This document shows, one piece after another, positions 52,524 to 63,857 of a DNA stretch of 64,000 nucleotides; within the stretch, counting starts at the first letter, position 1, and the number at the start of each line of letters is the position of its first letter. Under the pieces are notes generated by a model that was not told where the DNA came from, searched no databases, and worked only from the letters and a program-made list of their open reading frames with translations. Position numbers and translations under genes: made by a program. This DNA is from Albugo candida. Taxonomy: Eukaryota > Oomycota > Peronosporomycetes > Albuginales > Albuginaceae. The stretch spans positions 186,001 through 250,000 of the forward strand of contig CAJNAR010000013.1 of NCBI GenBank assembly GCA_905220665.1, read 5' to 3'.

Positions 52524-53598
52524 ATGAACACTGAATTTCGTGAATGTGACGAAATCAAGGAGCGTGTAAAAGCGTGTTACGGCGATTGGTTTCATCATTT
52601 GTGGTATGGCTCATTTGATCGCGCTAATTGCGAAAAAGAAACACATGACTATCGGCAATGTGTGCAGGTACGCCATCCTCGTTACTATGCATGATTGTAT
52701 ACAGCTGACAGTGAGGATAAAGGACGTGCTATGGCGAAATCGTAGAGACAATCGTCGAGATCGATATGAAGGAGATTGGGTGGACAGAGCGGCAGATGTC
52801 GCGCGCGAAACTGTATCGTCTTTGCGGGACAAAGCTCGAGAACTGAAGGATGATTGGACTGAGAGCATGCACTTGAATGACGATCGACGTGGAAATCGTT
52901 GGAATGACAATAAATCGTGCTCTTGGTCGCAAGAGTACGAGCAGTCGAAAGGAAAAGGTCGTGAGCTGTTTGCGGACATGAAGAATCGATATCGGGACGA
53001 ATCAAACGACTGGATGGATGGAACAAGTCGTCAGAGATACAACAGAGATGACTGGAGCTCGAAAGCTCGCGATCAAAGCAATGACTGGATGGATCGTGGT
53101 CGTGAGAAATTTGAACGAACAAAAGATGACTGGAAGGAAAGAGGACGAGAATGGATAGGTAACGGCGGCAATGCCAGGGATTGGAATTCAAACGGACGAT
53201 ATGCACGAAACAGAAACCAAGACAACGACTGGATGGACGCGGCTCGTTCGACACGGGATGAGTTCGACCAGCGAAAAGATGGAATGATGGAGAGAACACG
53301 TGCGCAAGCACGAGATTGGAGTAATCAAGCTCAAAACGCCGAAAGGCGCATGGAAGACAAAGTCGGTGACCTTCGAGACCGTGCGCTTCGCACGACGGAA
53401 GAAGTCGGAGATCGAGTGAGCAACGTAGCGAGTGATCTCACGGAAAACATCCGTGACAAGGGAGAGAGACTCAGAGAGCGTTTTCAAGACAACCAATACC
53501 GTCAATCAAGGTCAGATTTGACGGAGAAGTCTCCACAAGAAATCAAGCAAACATTGCATGATCGTGTGCCGGAAGTAGAAAAAAAGCAGTATAGCTAG
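52524..53598 (+). CDS. Twin-CX9C (Mdm35/TRIAP1-like) protein, possibly fused to a Trp/Asp repeat tail
   Basis: From the ATG at 52524, 48 codons encode a twin-CX9C unit: CDEIKERVKAC and CEKETHDYRQC, with YGDWFHHLW between. This aligns well with Mdm35/TRIAP1, a mitochondrial intermembrane-space chaperone for lipid-transfer proteins. Two splice readings exist. A 37-nt intron (52668-52704) continues in frame into 297 more residues rich in Asp, Arg and Trp, with NDWMD occurring three times and many D-D-W, R-D-W and E-W units, ending in an amphipathic LEA-like part (VGDRVSNVASDLTENIRDKG). A 48-nt intron (52668-52715) instead ends the protein after DKGRAMAKS. The long frame of about 300 codons is clearly coding, and no ATG after the intron serves it well, so fusion is my preferred reading. 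It could also be a separate gene overlapping the first. Confidence 0.6.
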
Positions 53599-53650
53599 TA
53601 GGGCATGCAGATCAAAAGGGAATTCACATTCAGCTGCTTTGTGCCGTATT

Positions 53651-55065
53651 TTATTTTCGTCCCAGAACGGAATCAATCGAAGCCTCGTCCGGAACAACAT
53701 AGAGTTTGGTTTTAGATTCCTACACAGAATGTTCAGCGCTCCAGTCAATACGAGCCGCAAGCACCATACCTGCAAGACCTTCTCAACGCTTTGTGCGCTC
53801 ACACGTGCGTCCGTTTTCTGCATCATTGTGATTGCCTGTTGCACTGTAATGGTCTTGGCTTTGGATGAGGCATCCATGAAAATAGCCGCTTTTGGGTGCA
53901 CCACGAGATTCTGACAAGGTACGTGCACAGCGACACCCGATGCGGTCGGAACGACTTGCTTCTCATTGAGATTGAGAGATTCGGTCAGAGCTCCTCCAAA
54001 AAATGAGGTGAGTCCAACTGAATTCCAAATTGTTTGATGCGCGCTGTATAGCAGTCTTTCATTGATGCTTTTCGCGCGCATGGAATCTATGTATCAAATC
54101 ATGAGGTCGGATATCGATAAGACACAAAGAGGATACCGGTAGGGTTGAATAGAAGAACGGGCTCATTGGCGTGCAAAACTGTGTCAGCCTGAATAATGAG
54201 TGAAGTACTTCCCAACTCTTCATCAAGCTTGCGTTTAGCTAGCACGAACAACTTTGGAATATCTTCCACTGATGGCATGCCTGTGATGACGACTTTGACA
54301 AATACGTTTCCATCATCATCTTTATCGGAATAGACATAGGCTCTAGGCTCTTGCTTCTCAAAACTTCCAAAAGTAGCGACATAAACGACGATAGGCCGTG
54401 TAGCATGGACATCTTTAGTGGGAATACGAACTAAAAGCGCTTGGGCAAACATGGCAATCATTGGGTTATCCGAGATGACGCGAACTCGCGTACGATCTTC
54501 TGTAAAAGAACCGACTGCACCATCATGAACAAACAGATTTTCCGCCAACGAGAGCTCGTACGTAATCTATCGAAACAGAATGAGATAAAACTTTGCACGA
54601 CGGTATTATTGGATCACCTTTTCGTAAATCGGTTCGTAATCATTCAGACTGAGATCTACATCCACTGTATTGACAGTCAGCTTATTCGCGACTACGACCA
54701 CCAGAATGATATCAAAATGATTTAGACAAAAGGATACACTGCTACCAACCAGGAGCCATATCCTTTGTAAATGAGGCAAGCCGTGAGAATCTCAAATTAC
54801 GGTACGCATCGCCATGCGGTGTGACGTCGTCGTCAGCAAGGGACCAATTAAATTCATAATTTAATCCTTCATGCTCTTCTGGTATTTCCTAAGCGCAAAG
54901 ATCTAATGAATGGCTGCAATCACTACACACATCTTACGACTTTCAACGAACCAGCACGAATTTGTCTGCTGCGTGACTAAAGCTGCTCCAGGATCGTGAT
55001 TTGTATGCAAATCGTGAGGCCAAAGTAGTCTTCCCTCGCGATACAATCGCTCGACAAAGGGCCAT
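53651..55065 (-). CDS. Putative mitochondrial protein of unknown family, six exons
   Basis: The exons I infer (55065-54952, 54888-54750, 54691-54618, 54566-54137, 54086-53770, 53719-53651) are all phase-consistent and give 380 residues. The N-terminus MALCRAIVSRGKTTLASRFA and the following YKSRSWSSFSHAADKF are basic and Ser-rich, without acids until Asp-34, as expected for mitochondrial import. Mature segments include FNWSLADDDVTPHGDAYRNL, KLTVNTVDVDLSLNDYEPIY, LAENLFVHDGAVGSFTEDRT, VRVISDNPMIAMFAQALLVR, AYVYSDKDDDGNVFVKVVIT and NEKQVVPTASGVAVHVPCQN. I do not recognise the family. The repeated beta-strand pattern and single Cys in VHVPCQN are visible, but no cofactor motif is. The stop lies 52 bp from that of the convergent CX9C gene. 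Confidence 0.72.
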
Positions 55066-55450
55066 TTCGAGCTGTGAGATCGACTCGAGTGTTTAATTGA
55101 CCAATCCTAACGCCGAGAGTGTGTGATTGGTAGCAAATAGCACCAGTAGTACATAATCAAAGGATATAGCTATAACGCCTCGTCCTGTTCTGTTGCTTCT
55201 GCTCCTTTACTTTACCCAGCATCACGCATAGCTCCTAGACGACCATATCTTGATCGCCTTCAGCAGTGCTTACGTATTTGCTGCTTTACTGTAGATACAT
55301 GTGCTACATGAAGCCTCTCTCTTACAACAAGAGTTACTTGATTAAGGCTTCTTTTCGATGGTACACATACTTGAGGCTACAAGACAAAGTAAGCTGAATC
55401 AATCCCGTTCGTGCTCATTGTAAGTGCAGCTCAATTGTATCATTTGTGCG

Positions 55451-55525
55451 GAGGTAGAAGTGGAGGTGGTTGTGGAGCTGGACGTGAATGAGGACGTGGA
55501 CGTCTATCTAGATGTAGACGTGAAG
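55451..55525. repeat. Degenerate GAxGTG hexamer repeat
   Basis: About twelve imperfect GAG/GAC-GTG-type hexamers in a row. Read on the plus strand from 55448 they spell alternating acidic and Val residues (EVEVEVVVELDVNEDVDV) and end in a stop at 55533. There is no start codon nearby, so I treat it as a simple repeat rather than a gene. Confidence 0.65.
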
Positions 55526-56956
55526 CTCTTTTAGACATTATTCAATGAGGTGCATGGTGGTATCAGCCAATTGAAGTATTCTAGATTCCGTTCTGGACGG
55601 CCCACAAAAAAACAAGATTGCTTAACGTACTAAGCATGACTCTTCCACCGTATAGTTGCGACTAGCATGTGAATATGGTGTAATATCAGCCGGCTGGTAT
55701 AGGAGTCTCTCTTAATATGCATTACGCCAGATCCTTTTTGCTCGCAATATCGATCAACATGGTCGCAGTTGAAGGAGAACGATAGATAGGATGCTGCAAA
55801 TATGGCGGGCTTACCTATTATAGAACATCAATGCATACTATTTAGCTTACACTTCGATGCATTCATACACATCTTAATCACTAAAGGATATCTTGTCACT
55901 CTTGTTCATATTTATTACCGCGCTGCATTGTCTTCGGTCTTTCATTTGTGTATTATAAAAGGATTCAAGCCATTCTTTGCAATAGAACTGTGCGAGATAA
56001 AGTTTGGTAAGGGACAACACATAATGTTGGAAATGCTGCATTACGTAAAGTTAATCGAATGGGCAGGGCAATTACAGAAGACACAACTGAAAACGAAATA
56101 AATAAATCCTAGCTAGAGCGTAAGGTATCTACTGTTGTACAGAGGACACGACAGCAGTGTCTCTAGAACCCGAATCGTCTCTCCTTTCTTCATGTGGAAC
56201 ACCATATAAGATCGCATCCGAACATAACTCTGGATGATCTTCATGCAGCTTTGCGTTATGTCTTTGATTATCATGGCACAGTTCCGTATGTCACACGCTG
56301 GACACCAAACTTTGTATTAGGCCACATGAATTGTGTATGATGAGTCTACATCAGTGAATGGTCAATCGGTATTCGGACTTGAGAATTTGCTCAACAATAA
56401 AGTAACTCAAGCCCATGGATACATAGACTGAAATATGCTTGCACCACCCGTCCAATACGTTTGCTCTGAATTCAAATAGATGGGCCACAAATGCACTTTA
56501 AACCCACCCGAGTGCATGCTGCAATGCATGTGCATTCACTCTTCCTTGTCCAAGTATATTCCATACCATATTTCTACTGCTTCATGAACATAGGATGCAT
56601 CCAATTTGACCTCATTTGAATAAGATAGAATAGAATGCAATAGTCAAAATCCACGAATGCAATATGCACCGTACTTTTATCAATGGTACACTCTTTCAAG
56701 TACTCGCTCATCGATGATGCTGTCACGTTGTCGACGATACGGAATATTTACACGTATTTTGGTAACGCAACTTGGTGCAGTCCGATATATTTCCATAAAT
56801 AAGATAAAACTTCTCATGCAAATGAATACCAAGTTATTTGAGCAGATTTGGATTGTGGATTTAAATTCGGCGTGACAGGGGATACCACAGTCAAACATCC
56901 TATGCTACAAATCTTCCAAATCGGGAACAGAAATCAATATATCATTTTAACATCTC

Positions 56957-57066
56957 ACTTTTACACTTTTACACTTTTACACTCTTACACTCTTACACTT
57001 ACACTTTTACACTCTTACACTCTTACACTCTTACACTTTTACACTTTTACACTTTTACACTTTTAC
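56957..57066. repeat. TTTTACAC/TCTTACAC microsatellite
   Basis: About 110 bp of tandem octamers CACTTTTA and CACTCTTA, with one 6-bp variant near 56998. It is not the TTTAGGG telomere repeat. It lies about 200 bp beyond the kinesin stop codon. Confidence 0.9.
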
Positions 57067-57273
57067 AATTACATCATGTCATCGATATCTCGACATGTCC
57101 ACAATAACGCTACAACGACAAAAACAAAGGCTGTATCGTTCGACGATGGAAGAATAAGCATGCGCTGATCCAGCTTTTTTGATCAGGCTACTCTAAGAGC
57201 ACAAGGACGTCATAATGTACGAAGCCCACCTGCTCCAACTGAGCCTCTGATCCGTGTGGGTTTGATAACCATC

Positions 57274-59807
57274 CTAGAACCGAAAGAGCCGGTGAAGAAA
57301 AGATTCGCTCGACTGGAAAAGCTCTTCAGTTCGTAGTTTCTCTTCAACTTCTGCAATAGATTCTTTCGAAGTTGAAGAATCCGATGAGCGCGGACTGCCC
57401 CCACGTATAGGTCGGACTTGATCATCGCATTGACGTGGGTGATCAAATGAATAAAGCGGTCCCGCAGCTCCTCCGCCACGCAGCGTTTTGATGAGCGTTC
57501 CTTCCGTATTTCCATGGCTCTCAAAATGTGCTCTTTGTGCGCCACGAAAGTCTGTAATCTGATCCCGTAGACGAATGAGTTCCTCCACATGCTTCTCTGC
57601 CTGCTTCCGCAGACTCTCTGTGATTTGTCGATTACTCCCTTCTAGTTTCTTGATTCGATCGTCACGTACTGCAACTTTTCGTTTCATTTCTTTGGCGTTC
57701 ATTTCCGATGTTGCAAACTTTCGAAGAAGCTGACGGTGTACTGCAACCAAATGCTCCAACTTTTGCTGAATGGCTTGCATGTGTTTGCGTTCTTTCTCTG
57801 TAAGTCCTGATGTCACAACGGTTTGATTCGTTGACGCAAGTACAGGAACGCTTTGTATGATCGAGTCCTTCAGCGGCATTTCCACCGATACATTTAGGCG
57901 TTGCTGAACATCTTCGAGTGAGGATGAAGGTGTACTGGTCGAAGGAATACGTTCCAACATGCAGTCATTTTCGAAATCAACTTTTCGTTTCGGTGGCCAC
58001 TCCATATCGTTCGCTGCACATGGTGACTGCGATTCTACAGTATCACAAAAGCTTAGTCGATTTGCTTCGTCTGATGACAGCAGATCGAGTTGCTGTTCAA
58101 CTTTCTCCGCGTGAATCGTCAATTCCTTGTGCTCGAAATTTAGTCGCTCGTGATCAGACTGGAGCTCGGTGTACTGAATCTCTTTCATTTTCAGCGCGAG
58201 TTCCAATTTCGCCACCACTCTCTTGTTCTCTTCTTCGGCTTCCATCCAACTCAGCTCAGACGACTCCATCGACCGATTTTTGCTGTCCAGTTGAGCATTC
58301 AAATCTTGGATTTTATTCCCTCGTCGATCAGACTCCAGTTGTACCTCAACTAATTCTTCTTCCAGGTTTGTAAACTTTTTCTGAAGTTGTCGAAAAGTCT
58401 CGATAATACTTGCGTCAGATGGCATGGCTGCGTCATGAGCACTTGAAGCTGCCGTTTTCAATCCTAATGTTTGATGAATGCTGGTTACCAACCCAATTTC
58501 ATACGAAGTTGTACACTCCAGTCGATTCTTCAACGCAGTGACGCGATTTTTTTCCAATTGTAAATCTTTTTCTAGTGCTTTCACAGTATTTATCAGGTCA
58601 TCGGCACTCTTTCGCTCATTTATCACTGCTTGATTTTTGATCTTTTTCGCGCGGCTACCAAACCGAAGGGTTGAAAGAGTCTCAGCTGAATCCATATTGC
58701 TGCACGATATGTTGACAATCAGCGTTGTCCGTGAATTTCCACCAAGAGAGTCTTGCAGAATTCGAGTGAGTTTGCTGTCTCGATACGGGACATGACTCAT
58801 ATTTGGGTCCGTCAGATTGTTGATGACTATTCCAAGGGTAGACAATGATCTATTAATCATCTTTGCCTCCTCGAGCCGTTGTCCGACAGCTTCAGTTTTC
58901 CTGACCATTTCAGAGCCAGCCAGATCCACAAGGTACAGTTTTCCTGATTTTACCACTTGTGTTTCAATATGTCTCTGGGACACTGTCACCATAAGAACGC
59001 TGTGACTGCGTGAGCTGCGTTCATTCATCTGGGTTGCAGCAATAGCACGCTTGTTGGTCCCTTCAATGACGTGATGCATGAATTCTTCTGGGCTTGTGAC
59101 ACACATCTCCATCATGTTTTCAACAAAGAAACCACGTCCTGCGTCTTCCCGAATTTGTAGATTCACTCGCGTTTTTCGAGGACCCAAAAGATCGCACACT
59201 TGCTCCATATAAATTTCAAGATAACTCACTTTAGTTGTGAATTCCAAGTTGGCATCAGCAGTATGGATGCGATTAAAAAGCTCGAGAGCTGTTCTTGGTA
59301 CAATTCCGTGAGTTTCAGAGCCACCATTATCGGCACCTTGCATCGTGTACGTTTTTCCGGACGACGTCTGTCCGTACGTGAGAATTGTTGAGTTATATCC
59401 TCCGATGATATCTACAGATAGCAGTTATATATAATAACACAGCTTCATATGATTACATGATCATACCTTCAACAGCGGGTCGGGCTACCGCATCAAAGAC
59501 GATTAACTGGTCGTCTTGTTCGGTAAACACGTGGTCAAACTGAAATTCATGAGACACCGCTTCTCTCTACAGAAAAAGATGAGAAATTTGAATACATTCT
59601 GATCGCGCGTGAATAGCGCACCTTGCAGTATACAATGTTCTCGCTTGTTTGAACACATTTGCGTTCGTTTTGGTTGAATTCTTTCGCGTTGAAAGGTCTT
59701 AGTCGGCAACAAACGCGAACGTTGCCATTTTGTCCGTTCTATTAAGTCATTAGGTGTTAGAGATACATCTTGATGAATGGTCATAAACTTACTTTTGGAG
59801 TCACCAT
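57274..59807 (-). CDS. Kinesin-1 heavy chain (KIF5-like)
   Basis: Kinesin-1 walks to microtubule plus ends carrying vesicles and organelles. The exons are 59807-59793, 59738-59622, 59566-59467 and 59411-57274, giving 789 residues. The 15-nt first exon (MVTPK) carries the start. The motor runs NVRVCCRLRPFNAKE, FQFDHVFTEQDDQLIVFDAV, GYNSTILTYGQTSSGKTYTM (P-loop), NERSSRSHSVLMVTV (switch I), LYLVDLAGSEMVRKTEAVG (switch II) and VPYRDSKLTRILQDSLGGN, with TLRFGSRAKKIKNQAVINER leading to the neck as in kinesin-1. A long stalk of heptad-rich coiled coil follows, including a second coil around HMQAIQQKLEHLVAVHRQLL. The tail is Ser/Arg/Gly-rich (RGGSPRSSDSSTSKESIAE). All nucleotide-site residues are present, so it should be an active motor. 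Confidence 0.93.
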
Positions 59808-60507
59808 AGGGGATCTATTTGATAGCTTCTGTCTGCCTTCTCAATTATTAATACATTTGCAGGAAGCTAGCCAATGAGAGCATGTGAATTGAAAATAACT
59901 GATTGGCAATGGATAAAGATATCGTGTATTTGACGAATCAAAACGTGAAGGGCATGTAATGCAACCAGCTGCAAAGACAGGGCAAATAATGCGCTAGTCG
60001 TTTAACTAGAATAGTCCAGTTATGTTATTGTCAGCATAGCCACGCATCGCTATTATCAAATCATTCTGAACAAGATCTTGTCCAGCAAGCCACTTGATAT
60101 GCCTTCTATGAACGTAGACAGGGTTCAAGATCCAGTCGCCGTGATTCCTGATTGTAAATTCGCTCTCAATTGCGACGACGTGGCTGTTGGATAGACGTTG
60201 GGCAAACCGTACAGGACTTTGCTGAATGCATGGGCAATATCTAGACATTTTATGGAATCTTCACTGTCTGTCGCAGCCGAAATGCCCTATTTCATTTAAT
60301 ATCTTGCTTCCAGGTAATCCTTCAACCGTTCCTCACGCACACTGGGCACTTCCACAATAATGAACAGTTTTCCAGCTTTCCCGCTTCCTCCACTCGGCAG
60401 GTGCTTTGCCATAGCCTCAATTGCTTAAAAATCACTACTTTGAAATCTTGGTCGAGATAAGCAAATGCGTCATTATTGATCCGACCGACATTCCCATCAG
60501 TTCGAGA
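59808..60507. other. Gap upstream of kinesin with one coding-like frame
   Basis: A minus-strand frame at 60006-60248 with an ATG start encodes 80 residues (FTIRNHGDWILNPVYVHRRH in the middle). It reads like protein, but I cannot connect it to a neighbour or a family. The rest shows nothing. Confidence 0.3.
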
Positions 60508-62252
60508 CTAATCAAGACGCACATTGGATGAAGCAGACTGTTTCTTCATCTTGGAATACAACAGCAAAAAGCTATATTCCGGAATCATGAACGTCCCTTC
60601 CGCTCTAATTTGATGATCGATAGAGGCAAAGTCGAAGACTGGTACATATGCAGTGCTTCCACTCGTATCATAACCGCACTGACTGATTTCCAGATGCCAT
60701 ACAAACATTATAGCCATGACTTTTACCTTCGTAGCGTCAGCAAACGAACGATATAAAATGTGACATTCTGCTGAAGAATAATGAATTATAAGATACGTCG
60801 GTGAAGGAGTCGCTGTGCAAGGAATCATCGATTTATTTGGGTATCTCCCATACTTATCAAAAGCTCTATGTACGTTTCTTTCTACATAGTTTTGCTAGGT
60901 GCTGTTAATAGTATGATTTGACTTCAGTTCATCTCCTTTCATCGTGGCATCCTTGGATCGCTTTTCTTCGAGAAATGTATACGTAGTTGCTCTTTGCCTT
61001 TATCTTTATTGCCAACAATGCCAGGAAAAAAGCGAGTCAAGGTAGACTTTCTGCTGACTGATAAATCATAAAATTCCAGGAGACGCTTCCCAAGAATATA
61101 AGTATGACGCTGGTGTGCTGAGAGCAGCACTTTAGTGTCTTCTGAAGGCAGAACTCGATTACCATTATCGATCATCGAAGACGGTAGAAGATCGAACACT
61201 ACTTCACCACGAGCGTCTTTGAATTCGATTGCAACCATGCAGGGAGTATTTATATTACTGAGAAGCCAATTCTTTATGCCCTCTTCAGTAGTGACCGCTT
61301 CTCGCTCACAAGCATACATCCACGATACAATTGCGTTCAGCGGAAAAATAAATTTATTGTCCGAGAGAATCAAGCTGATATCAGTAGGAATCTGGTCTTT
61401 GGCTTGACCGCTCACCACCATATCCCCTACCACTTCTTCGCCAGTTGTTACAATTAGCCCCAAGTCTACCTTTGTTCCGATAAAATAATGTTCGTCAGCT
61501 TGTGACGGCCACATGTTAAAGTATATGGACGCCATGGGGGGCTTCACTTTTTTATTAGACGTCCGAACCACTATATCACTATCTTCATCAAGTGTGATTG
61601 TGATAGCGTTGACATGCGAGATCATAAAGAGCGAGAACATGCCAATAATGATTTTCTGCCCCCCTTGAGTCTCTTTCGTTCCTTCATCGGTGGAAGTAGA
61701 AGCTTCAATAGTTGTTGGCTTGAAGGAAGATGATCGGAAGGAAGAAGATCGAGAAGATGACCTTCTCGATCTTTTCAGGCTACTCATGAACTTTGCGTCA
61801 GTAGTCTCAATATTGTACCTAAAGGATTTTGTGCTGCTAAGACTGAGACTACTTATTGAGCGTTGAATAGTCCCAATTGGTCTATCTCGCGGTAAAAGTA
61901 CATTTCGCAGCTGCCGTTCCCAAACAGTCGGACTTAGAAAGACAAACATTACTTTAAATCCATTTTTTTTCAACATACTTCCTTCGCCATCGAGGGAGCT
62001 GCCATGGACCGTTGTTGCTGCAACTGTATGTTTCACCACTTCAGTATCGTAATTGCCAACTTGACTGAAAAGAATTCGACTTGCAAAAAGCTCCAAGTAT
62101 TGCTTTCCGTCATCGTCTAACGCAAATATGTTACTTATGCCCTGTTTGAGTCTAAATGTGTATACTCCATCAGCACAGAACGATATGAGCATATTGTTTG
62201 GTTCCGCCGATAAGGATAACTTCTCCGTTTCCGTGCCATAAAGGCATGACAT
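60508..62252 (-). CDS. Unknown spliced gene, fragments with a possible GOLD-like end
   Basis: Two long minus-strand coding segments lie here. One, 62252-60939, starts with an ATG and encodes 437 residues, including SCADGVYTF-like beta segments, a Ser/Arg-rich patch (SSLKRSRRSSSRSSSFRSSS) and ILSDNKFIFPLNAIVSWMYA. The other, ending at 60508, is open from a CACCTAG acceptor at about 60894 and encodes QNYVERNVHRAFDKYGRYPN, a strand-rich part and FMIPEYSFLLLYSKMKKQSA, which resembles the closing strand of a GOLD or similar beta-sandwich. They may be exons of one gene, but I found no phase-correct donor for the join. Further open segments extend upstream to about 62600 (WEGETIERYVKWYWRQIVVR), in another frame near 62250. 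Either an intron or a frameshift separates them. I do not recognise a function. Confidence 0.4.
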
Positions 62253-63857
62253 TCTTCAGTTGTAAGTCGGAGAGTAAATGAGAAGATGGGATAAGAATTT
62301 CTAACTTTAATAAATGCTCAGTGTAGAACTGATCTCTTACAACAATTTGACGCCAATACCACTTGACGTATCGCTCGATTGTCTCCCCCTCCCAGGACAC
62401 CTGCCACGTGCAACCTGACCCCTTAATATAATGCTACACTTGTGTAGTTTGTGTCGACAACACGATGAGAAAAAGTATAGTACATCAACTGCTCGTGCAC
62501 CCAGCCTTCGAGATTGTGAATCGAAGATCCTGTTGCGCTTACAATGTGACCATGGTTTATACATAAACTTCCATTTTGACTAGACTTAGAAGCGAATTGG
62601 TTGTTCCATTATTGTTTACAATTGTAATCTTTCCAGATATAGTGGGACTACAATTTTATCCCAACTCTAGTCTTGTAGACTCTATTATGTTGTGTATTTG
62701 TAATCAGAGTTGATGAGGCTGTGTTGATAGATGCTCAAACCGCTACGTACGGCTCTTTTGTGCTGGCTTTACTTATCGATTTCTTCATTTAATTAAGCGC
62801 TCTGCAAAAGCTTGACAATTTTACATCGCAACAAGCAGAAAGTGTTTTTGTGTCGTCTATTTCCTCACGTGCCGAGAACGCGAGAGGAGATATTCTATCC
62901 GCCTCGAGTCATTGGCCTAGCCTTGAGCTGGAAAATACGCGACGAGGTAGATCTTTTTTTCTGAATTACAACACTTTGTTTTACAAACCATGATTTAGCA
63001 TCGATATATCCATTTCTACCTCATTCACGCAACCTTGGAGATTCCAATGTATAGCAGGTATGGGACTCATGAAACGTAAGAAGCTGATGGTTCGATACAA
63101 ATCTCGACTATCTGACTTTCCAGATAATTTCGGCAGCAGTTCAATTCCATTACGCTTGTGAATGTAATGGATCCAACTCCATTCAGAATTCGCCTAACCT
63201 CGATTTATCGTCTTGTTGTCTGAGCTCTGTATTCTAAAAAGGTGCAACAGCGCGATCTGGCTTTCAAGGGAGAGAATAGATACTCTACATTTCCCTCGAG
63301 TTAGATTGTCAATTTTATACCTGGGTCTCAGCGTAGCGAGAAGAAGATATGAAATAAGAAGTAGCCGATGATGTAGAGAGCTCTTGTGACAATTCTCCTT
63401 TGACAAAAATTTTATAAGGAAAACACAGCTGCAGAGTATTCTTCTTCCCCCTATAGCCAAACAATTGATACTTTATCAATTGTCTCGCTTTATCGCTAGG
63501 TCAAAATAGCGAAAAATGCACACTATTTTTAGTGCATTCTGAATTGATGGATTTGCTTGAGACATTCATCTCAATCGGAAACGCTTGCAGACATGTGTTA
63601 TTAATAATTGCCCAGGAAGCGTCTATGTCGACGCACTGAGAAAGCGGCGTTTTGGCTGCGCTCGATCCGCCAGTATTGATAACGATGGTTTCTTCTCTCA
63701 AACGACCGTGTACACAGCCACTTTCTATACAGTAATTTGCTTCGCAACCAGCCTCAATCGTCGATTGCAAACGCAGTTACAGTCGTTCACAGCATAATTT
63801 CGCCAAAGTCTATCTTCTGAGAAGCTTGGAAGACTCACGAATAGCGTTGTTCTCATT
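62253..63857. other. Unresolved region with possible exons
   Basis: Minus strand, 62253-62600: open segments (NLEGWVHEQLMYYTFSHRVV, then WEGETIERYVKWYWRQ) joined by a possible 37-nt intron look like 5' exons of the unknown gene to the left. Plus strand, 62805-63235: three stretches with good GT/AG edges (LDNFTSQQAESVFVSSISSR, then SIYPFLPHSRNLGDSN, then ISAAVQFHYACECNGSN) may be a small spliced gene. Minus strand, 63501-63770: an 89-codon frame (CVHGRLREETIVINTGGSSA) may belong to the gene entering from the right edge. None is proven. Confidence 0.3.

Larger units (their letters stand above)
55066..57273. other. Gene-poor 2.2-kb stretch
   Basis: I see no supported gene here. A 99-codon plus-strand frame with an ATG at 55802 (MAGLPIIEHQCILFSLHF at its start) lacks any recognisable domain and is probably chance. 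The stretch holds two simple repeats, listed separately, and the 3' UTR of the kinesin gene at its right end. Confidence 0.45.

Noticed and set aside
52685..53311. Minus-strand 208-codon frame opposite the Trp/Asp repeat protein
   Set aside because: It is a shadow caused by the biased codons of the plus-strand repeat; it has no independent start context.
55448..55535. Val/acid repeat as a protein
   Set aside because: No start codon; explained by a degenerate hexamer repeat.
55802..56101. 99-codon frame with an ATG
   Set aside because: No domain, no splice context and biased composition; likely chance in an AT-rich gap.
56957..57066. Internal telomere repeat
   Set aside because: The unit TTTTACAC does not match TTTAGGG or TTAGGG on either strand.
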